NCBI RefSeq assembly: GCF_000966975.1
Contig: NZ_JZWV01000370.1
Location: 1 to 7,192 of the forward strand
DNA from: Streptomyces katrae
Lineage (GTDB): Bacteria; Actinomycetota; Actinomycetes; Streptomycetales; Streptomycetaceae
Length of the DNA: 7,192 nt
Reading direction: 5' to 3'
Part shown: positions 1-7,093 of the stretch, one piece after another
Position numbering within the stretch: position 1 is the stretch's first letter
Layout: the number at the start of each line of letters is the position of its first letter
Notes under the pieces: model-generated
Told to the model about the DNA's origin: nothing
Databases searched by the model: none
The model's input: only the letters and a program-made list of their open reading frames with translations
Made by a program: the position numbers and the translations under genes

Positions 1-16
1 CCTTGAAGGTGCTCAC
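1..16 (-). CDS. hisS: Histidine--tRNA ligase, N-terminal five codons (partial, runs off the left edge)
   Basis: Reading leftward from position 16, a GTG start gives M-S-T-F-K before the window ends. This matches the remembered N-terminus of Streptomyces histidyl-tRNA synthetases (MSTFKAPKGTYDL). The enzyme is cytoplasmic and charges tRNA-His with histidine. A weak GAGA ribosome site lies 5 nt upstream (22-25). The start is only 10 nt beyond the stop of the hydrolase gene on the same strand, so the two genes are probably co-transcribed. The identification rests on five codons plus gene order (a glyoxalase II-like gene next to hisS is usual in actinobacteria), so it is an inference. Confidence 0.72.
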
Positions 17-26
17 GAAAGTCTCG

Positions 27-737
27 TCACATTCCTCGTCGTGGGGCGGCGGTGCCGTTCCCCAGGCCGGCGGCGACTTCCCGCAGGTACGGGTTGGTCG
101 CGCGCTCACGGCCGATGGTGGTCTGGGGACCGTGGCCGGACAGCACCACCGTCGAGTCCTCCAGCGGCAGGCACACGCGGGCCAGTGACTGGAGTATCTC
201 GGCGTGGGAGCCGCCGGGCAGGTCGGTGCGTCCGATGGAGCCGGCGAAGAGCAGGTCGCCCGAGAAGAAGACCGGCGGTACGTCGGCCTGCTCGGGCATC
301 CGGAAGGTCACCGACCCCTTGGTATGGCCGGGCGCGTGCGCCACCGAGAACTCCATCCCGGCCAGCTTCAGGGCGGCGCCGTCGGACAGCTCGCGGACGT
401 CGTCCGGCTCGCCGACGGTGAGCTCGCCCATGAGCGGCATGCCGATGGAGCGGCCGAGGGCCTTCTCCGGGTCGCTCATCATGTAGCGGTCCTCGGGGTG
501 GATCCAGGCGGGAACGTCGTGCGCTCCGCACACCGGGACCACCGAGGCCACATGGTCGATGTGGCCGTGGGTCAGGACGACCGCGACGGGCTTGAGACGG
601 TGCTTCCTCAGCGTTTCCTCGACGCCCTGGGCGGCCTGGTGGCCCGGGTCGATGATGACGCACTCCTCACCCGCGGCGGGGGCGACCAGGTAGCAGTTGG
701 TCCCCCAGGCCCCGGCCGGGAATCCGGCAATCAGCAC
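27..737 (-). CDS. Metallo-beta-lactamase-fold hydrolase, glyoxalase II type
   Basis: This is a 236-residue single-domain cytoplasmic hydrolase with a binuclear metal site. The signature THGHIDH is at residues 56-62. Further metal ligands are in APGHTKG (135-141), SGD (159-161) and SGHGPQT (200-206). The C-terminal ATNPYL segment is typical of the short glyoxalase II-like branch. It lacks the long C-terminal substrate-binding domain of eukaryotic and E. coli GloB enzymes, so the natural thioester is uncertain. Actinomycetes use mycothiol rather than glutathione, so S-lactoylglutathione hydrolysis is not assured. The GTG at 737 is chosen because GAGGA sits 5 nt before it. An in-frame TTG at 749 lies upstream of that ribosome site and would add only four residues. 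The gene ends 10 nt before hisS and probably forms an operon with it. The fold assignment is firm and the substrate is not. Confidence 0.93.
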   Translation of the reverse strand: MLIAGFPAGAWGTNCYLVAPAAGEECVIIDPGHQAAQGVEETLRKHRLKPVAVVLTHGHIDHVASVVPVCGAHDVPAWIHPEDRYMMSDPEKALGRSIGMPLMGELTVGEPDDVRELSDGAALKLAGMEFSVAHAPGHTKGSVTFRMPEQADVPPVFFSGDLLFAGSIGRTDLPGGSHAEILQSLARVCLPLEDSTVVLSGHGPQTTIGRERATNPYLREVAAGLGNGTAAPRRGM

Positions 738-742
738 GTTCG

Positions 743-747
743 TCCTC
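743..747 (-). promoter_or_regulatory. Ribosome-binding site of the MBL-fold hydrolase gene
   Basis: On the minus strand GAGGA occupies these bases and is followed by 5 nt and then GTG at 737. It decides the start against the in-frame TTG at 749, which lies on the wrong side of it. Confidence 0.7.
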
Positions 748-822
748 AATCGTCGTCCGTCGGGCGGCAGCAGTTCGGAATCTGCTGCTCAGAGCCTACC
801 GGCGCCCCTCATTACACAGCGA

Positions 823-834
823 ACCCATATACGG
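823..834 (-). repeat. Intergenic 12-bp motif CCGTATATGGGT, copy 1
   Basis: Read on the minus strand, these bases give CCGTATATGGGT followed by TCG. The same 12-mer followed by CCG occurs on the plus strand at 3149-3160. The inner CCGTATATGG is a near-palindrome: CC and GG flank a central TATA, with one mismatched pair. It is oriented toward the hydrolase gene, about 86 bp before that start. It could be a regulator site, a promoter element or chance. Confidence 0.4.
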
Positions 835-889
835 TACGGCCTAACCGAGCCCGGACAGCGGTACCAGAGACGCACAAGGAGACGACCCG

Positions 890-1672
890 GTGGTCACGAG
901 CGATCAGCGTCGGCGACAGCTCGCCAGGGAGAAGTACGAGCGCCAGCAGAAGCGCCGCGCGGAGGCCCGCCGCAGGTCGCGGCAGCGGCTGGCGATCATC
1001 GGTGCGGCCTCGGCCGCGGTGATCGCGGCGCTGATCGGCCTGATCGCGGGCGGTGTCTTCGACTCCAAGGACAAGAACGATTCCGCGGCCGAGCCCTCGG
1101 CCTCCCCCTCGCTGCCGGAGCCCAAGAAGTCCCCCTCCCCGGCGATGGCGATCGACGACAAGGCGAAGTACACCTTCGACCTGAAGACCAGCGCGGGCGA
1201 GATCAGGTTCGGGATGGACGCCTCGAAGACCCCGCAGACGGTCAACTCCTTCAAGTCGCTCGCCGACAAGGGCTTCTTCGACAAGACCAAGTGCCACCGC
1301 CTGGTGACGTCGGGGATCTACGTGCTCCAGTGCGGCGACCCCGAGGGCACCGGCCGGGGCGGCCCGGGCTACAACATCCCCGACGAGAACCTGGACTCCC
1401 TGGGCAAGCCGAACGAGCAGGGCCAGGTGGTCTACCCGGCCGGCACGGTGGCGATGGCCAACACCGGCCGGCCGGGGACCGGCGGCAGCCAGTTCTTCCT
1501 CGTCTACAAGGACAGCCCCCTCGCCCCCTCCTACACCCCGTTCGGGAAGATCGACGCGGAGGGGCTGAAGGTGCTGGAGGAGGTCGCGAAGGCGGGGACC
1601 GCCGACGGGGCGCAGGACGGCGCTCCGAAGACCCCCGTGACCATCGAGAAGGCCGCCGTCACCAAGGACTGA
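890..1672 (+). CDS. Membrane-anchored cyclophilin-type peptidyl-prolyl cis-trans isomerase
   Basis: The 260-residue protein should catalyse cis-trans isomerisation of prolyl peptide bonds and assist protein folding outside the membrane. Residues 1-33 are strongly basic and cytoplasmic. One membrane helix spans about 34-57. A Ser/Pro/Lys-rich linker follows (about 58-90), and a cyclophilin domain fills about 92-257. Visible family motifs are CHR at 135-137 (the catalytic Arg, R137), QCGDPEGTGRGGPGY at 147-161, a GTVAMANTG segment at 185-193, GSQFF at 199-203 and FGKI at 218-221. The usual Phe of the FHR motif is Cys135 and a usual Gly is Cys148, as I recall from other actinobacterial relatives. 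There is no cleavable signal; the basic N-terminus implies an N-in anchor. The GTG start has AAGGAG 8 nt upstream. Mycobacterium tuberculosis ppiB, which lies between relA and a glyoxalase II-like gene, appears to be the positional counterpart. Confidence 0.94.
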   Translation: MVTSDQRRRQLAREKYERQQKRRAEARRRSRQRLAIIGAASAAVIAALIGLIAGGVFDSKDKNDSAAEPSASPSLPEPKKSPSPAMAIDDKAKYTFDLKTSAGEIRFGMDASKTPQTVNSFKSLADKGFFDKTKCHRLVTSGIYVLQCGDPEGTGRGGPGYNIPDENLDSLGKPNEQGQVVYPAGTVAMANTGRPGTGGSQFFLVYKDSPLAPSYTPFGKIDAEGLKVLEEVAKAGTADGAQDGAPKTPVTIEKAAVTKD

Positions 1673-1673
1673 C

Positions 1674-1705
1674 GGGGCGCGGCGGCCCCGGGCGGGCCGG
1701 CCCGC
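1674..1705 (+). terminator. Possible terminator: two GC hairpins after the isomerase gene
   Basis: Directly after the stop, GGGGC (1674-1678) can pair with GCCCC (1685-1689) across a 6-nt loop. A second element, the perfect 14-bp palindrome GCGGGCCGGCCCGC, lies at 1692-1705. There is no U-tract, which is common for Streptomyces terminators, but such GC-only sequence folds easily by chance. Confidence 0.4.
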
Positions 1706-1738
1706 GGCCCGTGCGGCGATATTCCGTCGTGCGGGATG

Positions 1739-1768
1739 CGGACAGCCGGCCCGGCGGTCGCCTATGTT
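1739..1768 (+). promoter_or_regulatory. Candidate housekeeping promoter of the DUF349 gene
   Basis: CGGACA at 1739-1744 matches TTGACA at four of six positions. TATGTT at 1763-1768 matches TATAAT at four of six positions. The spacer is 18 bp. A start site near 1775 would give a leader of roughly 87 nt before the GTG at 1862. It is the best-spaced pair in this intergenic region. Confidence 0.4.
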
Positions 1769-1779
1769 GGCGTTGTGCA

Positions 1780-1798
1780 GGGCGGGCGCTGCCCGCCC
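1780..1798 (+). other. GC-only hairpin near the 5' end of the DUF349 transcript
   Basis: GGGCGGGC (1780-1787) and GCCCGCCC (1791-1798) form a perfect 8-bp stem around a GCT loop, only a few bases past the expected start site. It could stabilise the 5' end or act as an early pause signal. No alternative antiterminator partner was seen, so it is not called an attenuator. Confidence 0.45.
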
Positions 1799-1814
1799 CA
1801 GGAAACTGTGGACG

Positions 1815-1865
1815 ATGCCAGGGGGACACGACCCCGTGCGGCATCAGGTGGAGGAGGCGCTGTGA
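1815..1865 (+). CDS. Possible 16-residue leader peptide overlapping the DUF349 start
   Basis: An ATG at 1815 opens a 16-codon frame encoding MPGGHDPVRHQVEEAL. It stops at TGA 1863-1865, which overlaps the GTG start at 1862 in the four bases GTGA. AGGAAA at 1800-1805 lies 9 nt before the ATG. A GTGA overlap is the classic arrangement for translational coupling in actinomycetes. Against it, the frame is very short, the downstream gene has its own strong ribosome site, and a frame of this length easily arises by chance. It resembles no leader peptide known to me. Confidence 0.27.
   Translation: MPGGHDPVRHQVEEAL
1850..1857 (+). promoter_or_regulatory. Ribosome-binding site of the DUF349 gene
   Basis: GGAGGAGG ends 4 nt before GTG 1862. 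It fixes the start there rather than at upstream in-frame codons, of which 1736 is the first and gives a Gly/Arg-rich extension unlike protein. Confidence 0.75.
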
Positions 1866-3091
1866 GCAGCGACCCGTGGGGCCGAGTCGACGAGACCGGC
1901 ACCGTGTACGTGCGTACTTCCGAGGGCGAGCAGGTCGTCGGCTCGTGGCAGGCGGGCACCCCTGAGGAGGCCCTGGCCTACTTCGAGCGCAAGTACGAGG
2001 GCTTGGTGGTCGAGATCGGCCTCCTCGAACGGCGGGTGCGGACCACCGATCTGTCCGCCAAGGACGCCCAGACGGCCATCGACCACCTGCGGACCCAGGT
2101 GGACGAGCACCACGCCGTCGGTGACCTCGACGCGCTGCGCGTCCGGCTGGACAAGCTGGTGGCGACGGTGGACTCGCGGCGCGAGGAGCGCAAGGTCCAG
2201 AAGGCCAAGCAGGCGGACGAGGCCCGTGCGGCCAAGGACGCCCTGGTGACCGAGGCCGAGCAGCTGGCGCAGAGCGACCAGTGGCGCAGTGCCGGTGAGC
2301 GGCTGCGCGCGCTGGTGGACATCTGGAAGGGGCTGCCCCGGCTCGACCGCAAGTCGGACGACGAACTGTGGCACCGCTTCTCGCACGCCCGGTCCGCCTT
2401 CTCCAAGCGCCGCAAGGCGCACTTCGCGGCGCTGGACGCGCAGCGCGAGGAGGCCCGCAAGGCCAAGGAGAAGCTGGTCGCCGAGGCCGAGTCGCTGTCG
2501 AAGTCGACGGACTGGGGTCCGACGGCCGCCCGCTACCGCGAGCTGATGGACAGCTGGAAGGCGGCGGGCCGGGCGCAGCGCGAGGCCGAGGACGACCTGT
2601 GGAACCGTTTCCGCGGTGCCCAGGACGTGTTCTTCGCGGCGCGCGGCGAGGTCTTCGCGGAGCGGGACGCCGAGCAGGTCGAGAACCTGAAGCTGAAGGA
2701 GGAGCTGGCCGAGGAGGCCGAGAAGCTCGTCCCGGTGACGGACCTGAAGGCGGCCCGGGCCGCGTTCCGCTCCATCAACGAGCGCTGGGAGGCCATCGGC
2801 CACGTGCCGCGGGACGCCCGTCCCAAGGTCGAGGGCCGGATGCACGCCGTGGAGCGGGCCATCCAGGAGGCCGAGGAGGGCGAGTGGCGGCGTACGAACC
2901 CGGAGGCGCGGGCCCGTGCGGCCGGTCTGACGGGTCAGCTGCAGGCGGCCGTCGACAAGCTGCGCGGTGAGATCGACTCCGCGCGCGCGGCCGGCAACAA
3001 CGCCAAGGCCGACAAGCTGTCCCGGGAGCTGGAGGGCCGCCAGGCCCTGCTGGACCAGGCGCTGAAGGGCCTGGAGGAGTTCGGCGGCTGA
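1862..3091 (+). CDS. DUF349 helical-repeat protein
   Basis: The 409-residue soluble, highly charged and almost wholly helical protein has no signal peptide or membrane segment. A short N-terminal segment with beta-like residues (about 1-30, with WGRVDETGTVYV at 6-17) precedes the repeats. Three DUF349 units begin at residues 128, 205 and 282, exactly 77 residues apart. Each starts LxxEAExL and carries a conserved Trp (155, 232, 309). Units 1 and 2 also share a LWxRF element (Trp170, Trp247), which is lost in unit 3. A decayed unit may precede them at 51-127. The C-terminal 60 residues look like coiled coil and end in EEFGG. DUF349 has no established biochemical function; relatives are conserved in actinobacteria, for example the M. 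tuberculosis Rv2731 protein, as I recall. The GTG is supported by GGAGGAGG. A strong terminator-like hairpin begins 18 nt after the stop, so it is probably monocistronic. Confidence 0.92.
   Translation: MSSDPWGRVDETGTVYVRTSEGEQVVGSWQAGTPEEALAYFERKYEGLVVEIGLLERRVRTTDLSAKDAQTAIDHLRTQVDEHHAVGDLDALRVRLDKLVATVDSRREERKVQKAKQADEARAAKDALVTEAEQLAQSDQWRSAGERLRALVDIWKGLPRLDRKSDDELWHRFSHARSAFSKRRKAHFAALDAQREEARKAKEKLVAEAESLSKSTDWGPTAARYRELMDSWKAAGRAQREAEDDLWNRFRGAQDVFFAARGEVFAERDAEQVENLKLKEELAEEAEKLVPVTDLKAARAAFRSINERWEAIGHVPRDARPKVEGRMHAVERAIQEAEEGEWRRTNPEARARAAGLTGQLQAAVDKLRGEIDSARAAGNNAKADKLSRELEGRQALLDQALKGLEEFGG
2243..2935 (+). repeat. Three in-frame 231-bp (77-codon) tandem repeats within the DUF349 gene
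   Basis: Units begin at 2243, 2474 and 2705, each with CTG for the first Leu of the LxxEAE motif. The Trp codons recur with the same 231-bp period without insertions or deletions. Similarity is at the protein level. By eye, units 1 and 2 share roughly half of their 61 core positions, and unit 3 is more diverged. Confidence 0.8.
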
Positions 3092-3108
3092 GTCCCCGGA
3101 CGGGTTTT

Positions 3109-3148
3109 CGGATGGGCGCCACCGGTTACCGCCGGTGGCGCCCATCCG
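3109..3148 (+). terminator. Strong hairpin terminator after the DUF349 gene
   Basis: Bases 3109-3125 pair perfectly with 3132-3148 (17 bp) around the loop TTACCG. The stem begins 17 nt after the stop codon. No U-tract follows, which is usual for Streptomyces. Its core, TGGGCGCCACC, recurs in the relA terminator. Confidence 0.85.
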
Positions 3149-3160
3149 CCGTATATGGGT
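3149..3160 (+). repeat. Intergenic 12-bp motif CCGTATATGGGT, copy 2
   Basis: This is identical over 12 bases to the minus-strand copy at 823-834, with CG continuing one base later in both. It abuts the terminator hairpin and points toward the mannosyltransferase-family gene, 114 bp before its start. Confidence 0.4.
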
Positions 3161-3199
3161 CCGATTCGTTACGCGGATTCAACGCAGGGTGCGCGCGGG

Positions 3200-3231
3200 T
3201 TGCACCTTCCTCCTGTGTAACGTTGTACGGT
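3200..3231 (+). promoter_or_regulatory. Weak promoter candidate for the mannosyltransferase-family gene
   Basis: TTGCAC (3200-3205) is a good -35 match, and TACGGT (3226-3231) is a TAnnnT -10 candidate. The spacer is 20 bp, longer than ideal. TAACGT at 3218-3223 would be only 12 bp away. A strong terminator lies upstream, so some promoter is expected within 3149-3260. GCCGCC-TC-GGCGGC (3232-3245) can form a small hairpin just downstream. Confidence 0.28.
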
Positions 3232-3274
3232 GCCGCCTCGGCGGCCTTCTGCCGGGCGACGACCAGGATCGAAT

Positions 3275-4525
3275 GTGACGCATACCCAGATACGCGCTGA
3301 TGTCCCCGACTCACTTCTCGTCGCCGAACCGCTCTCCGGCAAGAAGGACTCCGGGCTCCGTGGTGTCGGACGGCGCGTACTCGCCAACCTGAAGCGTGCC
3401 CGGAAGGCCCTGCTGGTCCACATCGCGCTGCGGGCCACCGGGCTCGCCGTGATGGCGATCTGGGCCGAGCGCAAGGACGTGCGGCCGCTGGAGATCCTGG
3501 GCGGGCGCTGGGACGCCGTCTACTACCTGCACATCGCCGAGAACGGTCTGACGACCCCGCTGGCGACGCCGTCGCCGTGCGCGTTCGCGGGGCCGAGCTG
3601 CCAGATGGCGTTCTTCCCCGTCTACCCGATGCTGGTGCGGTACACCTCGTACGTCACGCACCTGCCGATGAACTGGGTGGCGATGGGGCTGGCGCTGTTC
3701 GCGTCGGTGATCGCCGCGTGGGGCATCTTCGCCGTCACCGACAAGATCTACGGCCGGCGGGTCGCGCTCTTCACCTGTGCCCTGTTCGCGATCGTGCCGG
3801 CGGCGCTCGTCCAGTCGATGGCGTACACCGAGCCGCTGTTCCTCGCCCTTTCGGTGTGGGCGATGTACGCGGTGATGACGAAGTCCTGGCTGACGGCCGG
3901 TGTGCTGGCCTTCTTCGCGGGCGCCACCCGGCCCTCCGGTTCGGCGATCGTCGCGGCCGTGGTGCTGGCGGGGGTCTGGGAGTACGTGCAGTGGCGCCGG
4001 GGGCGCCGTGCGCAGCGTCCCGCGGTGGGGCGGATCGTGACCGCCTCGCTGATCGCCCCGCTGGGCTGGTTCGGGTACGTGGGCTACGTGGGCTGGCACT
4101 TCGGGCGCTGGGACGGCTACTTCGAGCTCCAGCGCCGCTGGGGTTCGGTGTACGACGGCGGTTTCGACACCGTCAACGAGCTGAAGAAGACCTTCACCGA
4201 GGTGCACACCACCCTGAACCACGTGGTGGTCTCGCTGACGGTGGTCACGGCGGTGGTGCTGTTCGTGCTGATGACGCGACGGCGCCGGCCCCCCATGGTC
4301 GTGTGGATCTTCGCAGCCATGATCATGCTGATGGCGCTGGGCGGTGCCGGCTTCTACTTCTCGAAGATGCGCTTCATCATGCCCGCGTTCCCGCTGCTCT
4401 TCCCCTTCGCGCTGGCCCTGGCCAGGGCCCGGCGGAGCACGGTGCTGTGGATCCTCGGGTCCGCCACGGCCGTGTCCGCGCTCTTCGGCGGGAACCTCAA
4501 CTTCGTCTGGTGGGGCTGCCCCTGA
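3275..4525 (+). CDS. PIG-V-like mannosyltransferase-family integral membrane protein
   Basis: The 416-residue polytopic protein has around nine or ten hydrophobic segments, the first near 45-63 and the last near 391-405. Motifs of the GPI mannosyltransferase 2 (PIG-V) group of GT-C enzymes are visible. RWDAVYYLHIAENG (78-91) lies in the first extracytoplasmic loop, with Asp80 the likely catalytic acid. FFPVYP (113-118), YTEPLF (184-189) and ATRPSG (217-222) follow. A charged segment, GRWDGYFELQRRWG, is at 277-290, and RFIMPAFPL (366-374) is near the end. GT-C enzymes transfer a sugar from a polyprenyl-phosphate donor on the outer face of the membrane; the acceptor here is unknown. Cys102 and Cys109 in the first outer loop could form a disulfide. 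GTG 3275 has AGGA 6 nt upstream; the longer in-frame start at 3230 overlaps the probable promoter. It could also be described only as an integral membrane protein. Confidence 0.8.
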   Translation: MTHTQIRADVPDSLLVAEPLSGKKDSGLRGVGRRVLANLKRARKALLVHIALRATGLAVMAIWAERKDVRPLEILGGRWDAVYYLHIAENGLTTPLATPSPCAFAGPSCQMAFFPVYPMLVRYTSYVTHLPMNWVAMGLALFASVIAAWGIFAVTDKIYGRRVALFTCALFAIVPAALVQSMAYTEPLFLALSVWAMYAVMTKSWLTAGVLAFFAGATRPSGSAIVAAVVLAGVWEYVQWRRGRRAQRPAVGRIVTASLIAPLGWFGYVGYVGWHFGRWDGYFELQRRWGSVYDGGFDTVNELKKTFTEVHTTLNHVVVSLTVVTAVVLFVLMTRRRRPPMVVWIFAAMIMLMALGGAGFYFSKMRFIMPAFPLLFPFALALARARRSTVLWILGSATAVSALFGGNLNFVWWGCP

Positions 4526-4542
4526 TCCGGCCTCCGCGCTGA

Positions 4543-4585
4543 ACGACGGTGGGCGCCACCCCGAGGGGGTGGCGCCCACCGTCGT
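4543..4585. terminator. Bidirectional terminator between convergent genes
   Basis: Bases 4543-4562 and 4566-4585 form a perfect 20-bp stem around a GAG loop, 17 nt past the plus-strand stop and 22 nt past the relA stop. Being a near-symmetric inverted repeat, it can serve both directions. It is the longest perfect hairpin seen in the window. Confidence 0.9.
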
Positions 4586-4607
4586 GTCCGGCGCGGGGAC
4601 CTGCGGT

Positions 4608-7052
<2,445 letters not shown>

Positions 7053-7057
7053 GAGCG

Positions 7058-7064
7058 CTCCTCT
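7058..7064 (-). promoter_or_regulatory. Ribosome-binding site of relA
   Basis: AGAGGAG on the minus strand ends 5 nt before TTG 7052. It supports this rare start codon. Confidence 0.8.
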
Positions 7065-7069
7065 GGGGG

Positions 7070-7093
7070 TCCCCCCGGACGGAGTCTGGGGGA
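7070..7093. repeat. Repeat-like hairpin in the relA leader
   Basis: On the plus strand, TCCCCCC-GGAC and GTCT-GGGGGA pair around a GGA loop with one bulged base. On the relA mRNA strand the same bases also fold. From memory, GGGGGTCCCCCCGGAC...GTCTGGGGGAG is a recurrent intergenic sequence in Streptomyces genomes. The hairpin ends 5 nt before the relA ribosome site. Confidence 0.6.

Larger units (their letters stand above)
738..889. promoter_or_regulatory. Divergent intergenic region between the hydrolase and isomerase genes
   Basis: These 152 bp separate two genes that start in opposite directions, so both promoters should lie here. The centre (811-836) is AT-rich against the background. 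Toward the hydrolase, a TAnnnT -10 candidate, TAGGCT, lies at 793-798, but no good TTGACA-like box is seen at the right distance. Toward the isomerase, TACGGT at 830-835 is a possible -10, also without a convincing -35. The isomerase ribosome site AAGGAG is at 876-881, 8 nt before GTG. The region also carries one copy of the motif CCGTATATGGGT (minus strand, 823-834). The presence of promoters is inferred from geometry, and the exact boxes are weak. Confidence 0.5.

Noticed and set aside
1736..1861. An upstream extension of the DUF349 protein from position 1736
   Set aside because: The extra 42 residues overlap the promoter candidate and GC hairpin and have no protein character, and the strong GGAGGAGG lies just before GTG 1862.
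1844..3145. A 433-codon minus-strand frame opposite the DUF349 gene
   Set aside because: It is Leu/Arg/Gly-rich with no recognisable motif. It also runs through the terminator hairpin, and the plus strand carries the clear repeat protein.
3230..3274. An upstream extension of the membrane protein from 3230
   Set aside because: The 15 extra residues are Arg/Pro-rich and overlap the -10 candidate. AGGA is correctly placed for GTG 3275.
3311..4579. A 422-codon minus-strand frame opposite the mannosyltransferase-family gene
   Set aside because: It is rich in His, Gln, Arg and Gly with no hydrophobic core, and it begins inside the bidirectional terminator. It is a shadow of the membrane protein codons.
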